Of a stretch of 64,000 nt of DNA, positions 21,704-31,458 are shown in pieces. The DNA comes from Clavaria fumosa (lineage: Eukaryota; Basidiomycota; Agaricomycetes; Agaricales; Clavariaceae): positions 4,630,501-4,694,500 of the forward strand of contig OX637795.1 of NCBI GenBank assembly GCA_951802425.1, given 5' to 3'. Each line of letters starts with the position of its first letter. Positions within the stretch are counted from its first letter, which is position 1. The notes under the pieces were generated by a model. That model did no database searches and was not told where the DNA came from. It saw nothing but the letters and a program-made list of their open reading frames with translations. Position numbers and translations under genes: made by a program.

Positions 21704-24700
21704 CTAGAGGGTATTGAGAGGTCTGGGCTTGTTCGGATAAGCTTGGTAGAAATCCAAAACGGCCTCAGAGGCATGAACAAGTTCAGTAGTGGGAAGCCAG
21801 GATGTTTCCTCATCAGTTCCTTTGTATCCGGACCACCGCACCAGGTATAGGAGTTTGCAGGTGTGGTGTTTGTCGATCTTGGAGTCAAGCACTTCGGAGA
21901 TTTCGTGCTCTAAGTCTCCGTTGATCTCTACCAGAGGAGGCGGGGAGATGGTACGATTTGGAATTGTATTCAGAGTGACTGGCTCCAGCATGGAAATGTT
22001 GAAGACAGGGTGGACAGCTCACATGGCCTCGGGGAGTCGGAGTACAAAGGAGTGCGACCCGGCCTCTCCAATGATTTCGAAAGGTCTGAGGAACTTGTCG
22101 GAGAGTTTTTTGGAGGGCCTGGTCATACAGAAAAACTTCGCTTTAACATAGACTTGGTTTCCGACCTTAAACTCCGGTGCCAGAGTCTGACGGTTGTCTG
22201 CCGGACCCTGATAGTGACTCTGCGCTTTGGTGATTTGGTTATGGAGTTCTTGGTGCAGCTGATCCAAGTCTACAGTGAGCTCTCGGGCACGGACCAAAGT
22301 TACTTCACATTCAGGGAATACTGAGATATTCAGGTGATAGCCCTTGTTCGCGAAGAATGGAGAAACCCCAGTGGTGGCACTCAGGGTGTTGTTGTAGGCA
22401 AACTCAGCCAGGGGCAGGAGATGTGACCAGTTGTCCTGCTGGTAATTGCAGTAACAACGGAGGTACTGTTCCAACGTCTGGTTAGTCCGCTCTGTCTGTC
22501 CATCGCCCTCCGGATGATATCCAGAGGTGAAGTGTAAAGTCATGTCCAGGACTTTACCCAACGAGCAAAAAAAACGGAAAATGAACTTGGAGCTGCGATC
22601 AGAGGTGACATGCGATGGAACTCCATGTTTTGAGAAGATGTGGAATATGAATAGACAGGCCAACTCCGCAGAGTTCACTTTGTCAGTCATCAGGATGAAG
22701 ATCCCCTGCTTCATAAACCTATCAACAACCACTAATATTGCAGTAAAACCGAAGCTCTCAGGGAGTTGCTTGATGAAATCCATTGAAATGGAATTCCATG
22801 GTTTCTCGGGTATGGGTAGCTGCTTGAGCATTCCATATGGCTTATGCCAAGGGGCTTTCACCCTACCACAAGTCGTGCAAGATTTGCAAAAGTCCAATAC
22901 AAATCCTCAGAGTTTCGGCCAGGTATAATCCCTGAAGACCAAGGCCATAGTCTTGGTCCGACTGAAATGTCTGGCGAGTGGGTGATCATGTCTCATGTGT
23001 AAAACGCAGAGTTGGAGGTCATTGATGTCCGGTACATAAATTCGTCCGTGCTCGCAGAGAAGTCCGTCGTCGTCCATGGACCACTTAGTGTCCATGGAGT
23101 TTGAGCAGAGGTCTTCTAGGATCGGGATGATCACAGGATCAAGCAAGAGTCCAGACCAGATGTCCTCTCAGAGTTGATGATCGTCAATCACAAATGATGC
23201 ATGGAGTGCAGGTACATAAAGCGATGAAGCTTGGAGAGATGATATCAATTGTTCACTGGAGAACATCGGCCAGAAATTTTGCAGATTGATGCGGGCATAG
23301 TCGCTATCCCCCTCTTTGGGATAGACGTCCCAATGTCTAGTCAACACATCGGGTTTCATTCTGAGGTGCCTGGGGCAGAATCGGATCACGAAATCGAACT
23401 GGGAAAGGAACTCTGACCACCTGGCTTGACACCAGGTGAGCAGGCAGACTGTGGAGAAGTACTCGAGGTTCTTATGGTCAGTAACAATGTCGACCAGAGT
23501 TTCAGAACCTTCGAGATAGTGCCTCCAAGCAGTAAATGCCTCAAATATAGCAAGGAGTTCCTTCTCGTGGGTGTCATAGTTCAGTTCAGAGATGCCTAGG
23601 GTGCGGGAATGAAAAGCGATAGGGTGGACTTCACTGTCGGAGGCAACTGTAGAGAGTATCGTGGCAACAGCATAGTCCGAGGTGTCTGTTTCGACTATCA
23701 GCAGAGCTCCAGGAATGAAGTGCGAGAGGATTGGAGCTGTGGAGAATGTGGTTTTCAGATAGTCAAACGCAGACTGGCAATTGCCAGACCAATGCCACTC
23801 GATGTTTTTATGTGTCAAGCAGTTCATCGGAGTGACGATCTTGGAATAGCCATGGATGAAACGGCAGTAGAAATTGGCAAACCTAAGGAAGGACTGGACA
23901 TCCTTGACCTTCCACAGGATCAGCCAATTCTGTATAGTTTTCACTTTAGCTGTGTCCATAGAAAGTCTGGACAGAGATAAAACAAATCCAAGATACTCCA
24001 TGGTTTCAGCATGAAATTCACACTTAGCCAGGTTCAGGAAGAGACTGTTCTTCCGGAGCCTTTGGAGTACCTCTCAGACATGCTCAACATGTTGTTTCAG
24101 ATCCTCAGAGTAAATAAGGATGTTGTTGAGGTAGACGACCATGAACGTGTTGAGGAGGTCAGAGAATATGTCATTCATAAAGTGCTGGAATGTGGCGGGC
24201 ACGTTTGTGAGCCCGAAGGGCATCACACACCATTCAAAGGATCTGTATCGGGTGTGGAATGCGGTCTTCCATTCGTCACCCTCAGCGATACAGACCAGGT
24301 GATACACATGTCAGAGGTCAAGTTTTGTATAGATTCGGGCTTTTCCTGGAACATCAAGAAGATCTTTAGTCAGCGGAAGCAGATATTGGTCTTGTTTGGT
24401 CAATTTATTGAGACCACGGAAATCAATGCATAATTGGAGCATTCCATTCTTCTTCCAGACAAAGAGCACAGGTGCTCTGTGCAGAGAATGGCTCGGACAG
24501 ATAAATCCAATGCAGAGGTGCTCATCCAGAAACTCATGGAGTTCGCTGAGTTCGGACTGCGACAGAGAATAGACCACACCTGGTGGAGGGGATTGGCCAT
24601 CCAGCAGGTTGATCTTCAGATCATACAGTCAATGTGGAGCAAGGGTGTCTGCCTTCGTTTTACTGAAGACATCTGGAAAGTCCCTGTACTCCTCCAGAAC

Positions 24701-25507
24701 TGAGAGGAGATCCTGGGGGGTGGTGTTGGGAACATTGAATGAAGTGGAGGCCATGCACATGGACTCACTTGACAATGTCATGCCAAAGAGTTGGGACCCG
24801 TGAAGTCCACAAACCATGATGAATGTAGCAGCATTCACAAAAGAAACCTTGGGTGTCTCCTGGAGAGACGGAGTAGACAGAAAGGTCAGAGACAGAGTCA
24901 AAGACAGAGACAGAAGCAGAGATGGAGATGGAGTCCGGGTCTGGTTCGGAGTTGCTGCAGACAACATTTGAACTGGAGTGCATGGAGTGGAGACAGACAG
25001 AGGGACAGAGTGGAGAGTGCTGGCCGGTGCACCCTCCGGATCAGATTTCGGAGTTTTTTCCTCTTTTGTAGATGGTCTGGGCTTTATCTGGCCAGTAGTC
25101 CAGTCAACCAGCGGGTTGTTTTGGAACAGCCAATTCATTCCCAAGATCACATCACTAGAGGGATCAAGATCGGTAACTACACACAAGACATTGGTCAGAT
25201 CCATGGCGGAGAGCCGAATGGATAACCAGACCACTTCAGTAACCCATACAGAGGTGGTCCTGTTAATCAAAACGACCTCCTGAGGGGTCACCGGAGTTTT
25301 TGGAAGACGGAAACGAGAAGCAAACTTGGCATCAATGAAACAAAGTTCAGCACCAGAGTCTATCATTGCTTTGAACAGAAAAGGAATAGAAGGAGAGGAG
25401 GCAAGAAGGGAAAGAGAACCATGAAAGGAAAGGGTATCGAGTATAGGTTTAGTACGATTGGAGTTGGAGCAGCCGGAGAGTCGTACTGTGCTCTCTGGGC
25501 TGCTCAA
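21704..25507 (-). pseudogene. Element E pol: protease, RT, RNase H, integrase, chromodomain
   Basis: On the - strand from 25507: protease (MIDSGAELCFID at about 25365), ending in a TGA at about 24630 where D has CGA; RT fragments 24577-24311 and 24307-24074, with the active-site box changed to YLNN; RNase H 24001-23168 (VETDTSDYAV, VVT-type DIVTDHKNLEYF); H2C2 zinc module and integrase 23146-22019 (MDFIKQLPES, TSDRSSKF, TERTNQTLEQY); and chromodomain 21991-21704 (EHEISEVLDSK...YLVRWSGYKG). Several stops are C-to-T changes at CGA. Domain order is complete, so this is a full-length but dead chromovirus pol. Confidence 0.9.
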
Positions 25508-26679
25508 TCTTTTTTTGGCATGGAGTCATCTCTGTCGGAGGTGATTCGTGCGGTGCTGGCACTGGCCTGCAAGGTCCACTTATGACAATTGTTGGCTTTG
25601 TGGCCTGCTATTTCACAGAAGAGGCACAGATTATTATTGAAATGCCGTTGGCATTCCTCTGGAGTCAGTTTTCCATCCTGACCCAGATGGGCCTTCTTTG
25701 TATCGCTGGAGCTACTGGAGTTAGCGGAGCCCTCAGTGGCCTTTGGAATGGAGTTCCCAGAAGTCAAACCGGAGTTCACTGGACACTTTTCCAAGGGTTT
25801 CTCAGACTTGGTATTAGCACCGGAAGTGTTCAGGGACTTGGGACTATCCAAAGTCTCCTTTTTGATGGTGTTGTTAGGTGTCAGAGCCTTAATGGAGTCC
25901 CGAGAGATCTCCTGCTGCTGAGCCCAATAACGGCCATCGATCGCACTGGCTTGCTTGCGGAGTCTGCGGAGCGTGTCCACGCAGTTAACGCAGGCCAGTT
26001 CATCCTTGATGTGGCTGGCAAGTCCTTTGTAGAACTGCCACTGCAACCCGTACTCGTCCCAATGGACAATGGATGCAAATCTGTTGAACGAAATGGTGTA
26101 TTTCATCAACTTCTGGTCCTCACGCATCTGGAGGTGTTCAAGTTCGAACTCCGCCTCACGGATCGCGTTGTAAGGACCAAAGTTCTCTGTAAGTTGAGCA
26201 ACGAACATTTTATAGTTTGAAAGGACCAGATGGTCTTCACCATCCAAGATCATTGGTTCGAACCATTCCAGGGCGAAGCCCTGGAGAAAAGAAAGGACAT
26301 AGCGTACCTGATGAGAATCGGACTTGAACACTCTTGGGCAATCAAGGAAGTTTAACTGGCATTGGACCAAGAAGCTTTTCAACTTCTTAGCATCCAAGCC
26401 ATTGAATGTGTCGGGGTCGCGCAGTTTTACCATCTCTGGGCGCTTGTTGGCATTAATAATCTGCTGAAGGAGATGTGCCAGAGTTGGTTCGCGCTTGGCT
26501 CGAGGTGTCAGGGGTTCATTTAGCTTCTCGTCATTGTCAGTGACCAAGGGATCTGACTCTTCGTCATGGTCTGGTGGTCTGGACACACTCAGAGTCAGAG
26601 TATTGTCAGCCAGTTCTGGAATGTCAACATCATCAGCAACAGTAGGTGGAAGTCAAGCACTGGATCATGTAGTAGGCAT
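25504..26679 (-). pseudogene. Element E gag
   Basis: The start codon is at 26679-26677, 40 nt after the 5' LTR, followed by two early TGA codons where copy M has CGA. From 26586 the frame is open to the natural stop (PKKD, 25504). It contains the capsid-like block (FLVQCQLNFLDCP) and a CCHC knuckle, CLFCEIAGHKANNC. The A7 slippery run lies at 25510-25516, with pol opening in the -1 frame at 25507. Confidence 0.88.
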
Positions 26680-26706
26680 TGTTGAGTTGGTATATACAAG
26701 GTTTGA

Positions 26707-26717
26707 AGTTTGAATAT
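26707..26717 (-). promoter_or_regulatory. Candidate self-priming primer-binding site of E
   Basis: On the - strand ATATTCAAACT lies 2 nt after the LTR end. It is perfectly complementary (11 of 11) to AGTTTGAATAT in the adjoining LTR (27063-27073), itself about 33 nt downstream of a TATAAG box. It is one of two perfect pairs in the window; the other is in element F. Confidence 0.65.
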
Positions 26718-26719
26718 AC

Positions 26720-27445
26720 TGTCACAGTCCTAACAAGGTTAATGGCGAAGGGGTTAACAGAGCAGAATGGAGATGTATTATTGGAGTCCAATATCAGAGA
26801 AATGTAGTAGTAAGTAGAGAAGAAGGAGACTTATGGGACTGCGGCCTCAATGTATGTGTTGTGCCACCATGTATATACCTTGTCCCTATTTATCAAACAG
26901 AAAACAATGCCAGAAAGAAATCAAACAGAGAAGTCAAACTCTGAGAATATCGGAGTCCGCCGGAGTTGATTGGAGTTGGTTGGAGTTAGTTGGATGATGT
27001 GGAGGATGTCAAGGACAATGAGGATGAAAGCTCAGAGATGTTTTTAGGATCAAGAGATGTTAATATTCAAACTGAGGAGCAGGGAGATACACGTGGAAAC
27101 TTATACTGCAAGGACAGAGTATAGGAGTAATGTGAAACAATGTACATATCAAATTACTAGGAGAGTTTCACCACATGTGCCTGTGCAATTTTCATGGAAC
27201 AAAGAAACAACAACAAAAAAGCAACTCCCATGGGTCAAGGGTATCTTCTCAATGGTAAACAGGATGAGGGGATGGAGGGAGAAGGTTCTAGAATGAAGTC
27301 CGAACAGTCTGAAGGCTGGCAGAGTAAAGTCCGATGGAGGTGCAGAACAGAGCACATGGAGTTACAGCGGAGTGGATCAGAGTTGGTATGGAGCTTGGAG
27401 TCTGGGGCAGGGATCATGCTTATGCAAGCGGATGGGGTCATAACA
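26720..27445 (-). mobile_element. 5' LTR joined to element E (726 bp)
   Basis: Full-length LTR, TGTCACAGTCC to GGTCATAACA on the + strand, followed by the ACATG duplication. Many differences from 12950-13675 are CpG transitions, for example gcgcacgg against gcacatgg. Confidence 0.9.
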
Positions 27446-27450
27446 ACATG

Positions 27451-28139
27451 TGAGACTTTATATATGTATGTTGTAAGTATAAATAACTTTGGGAAAGTAC
27501 AAAGGTTGCCTAGTGACAACACTATAGTAGTGTGTGGGATGTTTAGTCATAAAGTAACTATCTGTGTGTTCTACTAAGGTTGCAAGGGGTCAAAGAAGCA
27601 TAGGTAAGGTTGTGAAGCTGACCAGTCATGGGTTGTGACCTAGTAAATAATCATATGCATAGTTATAACTATGGGGGGATGTTTGGATCATAGATAGGGT
27701 AACTACACACTACAAAGGGAAAGGATATGCATATTTGAAAGGGAGTACACAGCTGACTTGTGGTGGTGCATCTGAGTGTTAAGGTCACAGCATCATGAGG
27801 AAGGTCACATGAGTGATGCAGGTGTTGTTAGTTGGCAAGTCACATGCATCAGAAGTATGGGCATGCTGAGTGTAATTTGACAAGTGTGGGGGTCTGGTGC
27901 ATTGGTAGGGTGGACTAGTGTTTGAGGAGGTGATAGGACCATATGCCAAGGTGATGCATGAGGCATGATGGGATCCTAGTAATGTATAAGTGGTGATAGA
28001 GGGTCATGAGAGCTTGTAGATGGTTCAGGAGGGTTTATAGGGTTCAAGGGTGGATGTGTAGGGTCACAAGAGGGTGTTGGGAGGCCAGTAGATGGTGTTA
28101 GATAGGATAGGCTCAGGAAAAATGAAGAGGGTCATGACA
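27451..28139 (-). mobile_element. B-family LTR, right piece (B1)
   Basis: Continues the LTR interrupted at 12949 and parallels 42140-42895 (ttagtcataaagt, gtgttctactaaggttg, ctataactatgg, acagctgact, gagtgttaaggt). It ends GGTCATGACA, followed by ttaccccccttgagccc. That is the complement of a polypurine tract, so this is the 3' LTR of a - strand element extending right. Confidence 0.85.
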
Positions 28140-28268
28140 TTACCCCCCCTTGAGCCCTATGAGAGTGGTGATCACATGTGAGGATGATGGTCACATGTTT
28201 GATTTGTCATCCTGGTTAGTTGCACCTTTGTTGATTGTGACATGAGATTCTCCTAAGTCCAACCATCA

Positions 28269-28850
28269 TGGCAACAGCAAACACCCCTGTACACCATGAA
28301 ACCAAGCTCAAGTGCAAAACACACATTTTCAATATGACCAAATCAGCCAACAACAAGGCTGTTCTGGCCCAGGCCTTGGCTGCACAGGCCACAGAATGAG
28401 TGTGATGTGCATGGTTACAAGGTGAGGTCACAGGGTCAGGCAAAGCAATAGGCTGTTCCATGAGTGGTAATCCTTTGCCCCAGGAGTTCTCGAAGGCCTG
28501 GAAAAAGATAGGGGGTGTGAAGGAGAACAGGGAATGCAATGAAATGGAGCAAGAAGTGCATGGCAATTTTTTACTCATCCATTCCTTTTCTCATATTGAA
28601 TGCTTCCTAGAATTGCAACAACTGTGTTGCAAAGAACTGGAACTGTGAGCATGGCACTTCCAGGAAGTGTTGTCAATGTGCAGAGGACCATGCAAAATGT
28701 TCATGGGTCCAAGAATTTCATTGATGGTGTGTTAAGACAGAATTTGGATGGAGCAACATGATCACCGATGATGTGCTGAGGTGTGAGAAAGGTTCAATAG
28801 CAGGTGTAGTGACTCTAGGGAGTACAGGCAGAGTATGAAGATCCACAACC
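28269..28850 (+). pseudogene. B-family antisense accessory gene, N-terminal part with Zn2Cys6-like motif
   Basis: Antisense to the B-family pol and just inside its 3' LTR. A frame starting MATANTPVHH (28269) stops at about 28400. A second frame starts MSGNPLPQEF at 28460 and runs to 28555. A GT-AG intron (28556-28610, 55 bp) then joins it in phase to a segment with cysteines at 28614, 28623, 28644, 28668, 28677 and 28698. Their spacing is C-x2-C-x6-C-x7-C-x2-C-x6-C, the same arrangement as in element D's antisense ORF. It stops soon after (VQEFH then TGA) and is cut near 28850 by an inverted pol fragment. The C-terminal half of a sister copy survives at 42909-43517. Function is unknown. Confidence 0.6.
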
Positions 28851-29639
28851 TTCAGAGTTTTTTAGGTTTCACTAAATTCTATCAAAGATTCATAGATAAT
28901 TACTCAGGCATCATTATCCCACTTACCCACCTCCTCCACAAAGATACACCTTGGAAGTGGAGCCTGTGATGTCAAGAAATCTTCAACATGCTCAAGCAAA
29001 CCTTTACTGAAGCTCCTGTCCTTTGACATTATGACCCTGACCACCCCATTACTCTCGAATGTGATGCCTCCAATTATGCCATAGTGGCTATTCTCTTGCA
29101 AACTGATCCTGTGACTAATGAGTTACATCCCATCACTTTCCATGCACATACAATGATCGCCGCAGAGCTCAACTACGACATCTATGACAAAGAGCTCCTT
29201 GCGATACATGATGCCTTCAAGCAATGGAGAGCATACCTCAAAGGCATGTGATACCAAATCCAAGTGTTCTCCAATCACAACAACTTACAATATTTCACCA
29301 CTATGAAGCAACTCAGCCACCACCAAGCCCACTGGGCAGAGTATCTTTCTAGTTTCGATTATGTTATTCATTATCAAGCAGGAAAGTTAGGTGTGAAGCC
29401 AGATGCCCTCACATGATGACCCGACATCTACCCAAAGAAATCCAACCAACCTGCGACCAATGCACAAAATAACAAGGTCATGATTCCCCCAGAACTCCTT
29501 CGAGCAGCTGTTATCCTCAATGAAGAAGCCCTGATTTCACAAATTCGACATGCTCCTCATGACACCTACTTCTCCAAAAAATCTCAGGATGCTTCACAAG
29601 GTCACAACAAGGCTATTTCACTTTCACCTGACAGCTTAC
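28850..29639 (+). pseudogene. B-family pol fragment (RT end, RNase H, start of integrase)
   Basis: Shows the RT thumb (FLGFTKFYQRFIDNYSG), RNase H (LECDASNYAIVAILL, AELNYDIYDKELLAIHDAF, NLQYFTTMKQLS) and the spacer to integrase (YPKKSNQPATNAQNN, MIPPELLRAAV). Stops interrupt it. It lies in + orientation while the flanking LTRs and gag of the same family are -, so this segment is inverted. It is split at CTTAC (29635-29639) by insertion H and continues at 39718. Confidence 0.85.
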
Positions 29640-30113
29640 TGTTATGGATCTGGTACTGGTGCAGACAGAAATGAGTCACTGAGAGTCAAACTGACTCAGA
29701 CAACTCATCAACTCCCTATGCAGTGGGCCTACAGGACTAGTAGATCCTCCAGTTCCATACCTTCCTGCTAACAGCATTGAAGCCAACACAGCTAGCAAGG
29801 CATTGCTTCGGGCTAGATATTATTATTAGTTAGTAACCTAAGTGACAACATCCCATGGGCTTAGCCATTGACCCCCATGGCCTACCTCAACCTGGTATCA
29901 CTCCACAGATTGATGCCATGGCTCAATGACTGACCACTCCATGGGTATTGTATACTTAAGCCATATCAATGTAGATGGATCAGTGAATAACTAGCTAACC
30001 ACAGATGAGAGGCTCAAGCTGAAAGGTTCTGGAAATTCTCCTGGTCTTGTATACCATTCTACCTCTACAAACCTCCACCTAATTCTCAGTACTTGGTTAG
30101 CTATTCACTACTT
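29640..30113. mobile_element. Insertion H, left part
   Basis: Starts TGTTATGG immediately after CTTAC (29635-29639). The matching end CCCTAACA sits at 39717, followed by CTTAC (39718-39722). The B-family copy near 44950 is uninterrupted here, which confirms a 10,078-bp insertion with a 5-bp duplication. The TG...CA ends and 5-bp duplication suggest an LTR-type element, perhaps a solo LTR of about 1.9 kb once element C is removed. No coding domain is visible. An imperfect inverted pair (agtgaata...agctaacc) spans 29982-30109. Confidence 0.6.
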
Positions 30114-30242
30114 ACAACACATACATTGAGGCTGCAGTCCCATAAGTCTTCTTCCTCTTGTTTATTTCTCCATTCCTCTGATAATACATCTCTGCTCCAT
30201 TATGTTAATCACCTTGCCGCTAACCTTGTTAGGACCATGACA
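30114..30242 (+). mobile_element. Truncated 5' LTR of element C
   Basis: Matches the last 130 bp or so of the LTR (acaacacata...aggaccatgaca). It is followed by the leader with ATATTCAAACT at 30245-30255. The junction with H at 30113/30114 is abrupt. Confidence 0.85.
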
Positions 30243-30282
30243 TTATATTCAAACTTCAAACCTCGTATGTACAAACTTAACA

Positions 30283-31458
30283 ATGCCTACTACACGATCT
30301 GGTGCTCGACTTCCACCTCCTGTTGCCGATGACATCAACATTCCAGTACCGGCCAACAATACTCTGACTCTGAGTGTGTCTGGACCACCGGACCATGACA
30401 AAGAGTCAGAACCCTCAGTTACTGATGATGATGACAAGCTAAATGAACCTCTGACACCTCGAGCCAAGTGCAAACCAACTCTGGCACATCTCCTTCAGCA
30501 GATTATTAATGCCAACAAGCACCCAGAGATGTTAAAACCATGTGACCCCAACACATTCAATGGCTCAGATGCTAAGAAGTTGAAAAGCTTTTTGGTCCAA
30601 TGTCAGTTAAATTTCCTTGATTGCCCAAGAGCATTCAAGTCTGATTCTCATAAGGTACACTACATCCTTTCTTTTCTCTGGGGCTTCACCCTGGAATGGT
30701 TCGAACTGATGATCCTGGAAGGTGAAGACCATCCAGTCCTTTTGAACTATAAAATGTTCATTGCTCAACTTACAGAGAACTTTGGTCCTTACGATGCAAT
30801 CTGCAAGGCGGAGTTCGAACTCGAACGCCTCCAGATGCATGAGGACCAGAAGTTGATGAAATACACCATTTCATTCAACAGATTCGTGTCCATTGTCCAT
30901 TGGGATGAGTACGCGTTGCAGTGGCAGTTCTACAAAGGACTTGCCAGCTGCATCAAGGATGAACTGGACCACATTAACTGTGCGGACACACTCCGTGGAC
31001 TCCGCAAGCAAGCCAGTGAGATTGATGGCTGTTATTGGGCTTGACAGCAGGAGATCTCTCGGGACTCCATTACAGCTCTGACACCTAACAACACCATTAA
31101 AAAGGAGACTTTGGATAGTTCCAAGTCCCTGAACACTTCCGGTGCTAATACCAAGTCTGAGAAACCATCAGAAAAGCGTCTGGTGAACTCTGGTTTGACT
31201 TCCGAAAACTCCGTTCCAAAGGCCACTGAGGGCTCTGCTAACTCCAGTAGCTCCAGCAACACAAAGAAGGCTCATCTGGGTCAGGATGGAAAACTGACTC
31301 CAGAGGAACACCAATGGCATTTTGATAATAATCTGTGCCTATTCTGTGGAATAGCAGGCCACAAAGCCAACGAGTGTCATAAGCGGACCTCATGGGCCAG
31401 TGCCAGTGCTGCACAAATCACCTCCAATGGAGATGACTCCATGCCAAAAAAAGATTGA
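30283..31458 (+). pseudogene. Element C gag
   Basis: Begins MPTTRSGARLPPPV. One TGA (near 31042) replaces the TGG codon in CYWAWQQ-like sequence; the frame then continues to PKKD and the natural stop at 31456-31458. The CCHC knuckle CLFCGIAGHKANEC is intact near 31337-31378, and the A7 slippery run is at 31446-31452. A single nonsense codon is the only gross defect. Confidence 0.87.

Larger units (their letters stand above)
12950..27445 (-). mobile_element. Composite Ty3/Gypsy element: D with nested E and an inversion
   Basis: Outer boundaries are TGTCATGG at 12950 and CATAACA at 27445, flanked by the 5-bp duplication ACATG (12945-12949 and 27446-27450). Inside are a - strand 3' half (13676-16852), a + strand LTR and 5' half (16853-21163), and a second - strand element (21164-27445). 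The sequence GCTGG at 16848-16852 and its complement CCAGC at 21159-21163 are the two copies of E's target duplication inside D, now in inverted orientation. Undoing the inversion rebuilds the pol sequence seen uninterrupted near 23260. Inference: E inserted into D in the opposite orientation, then recombination between the facing LTRs flipped the segment between them. Confidence 0.85.
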
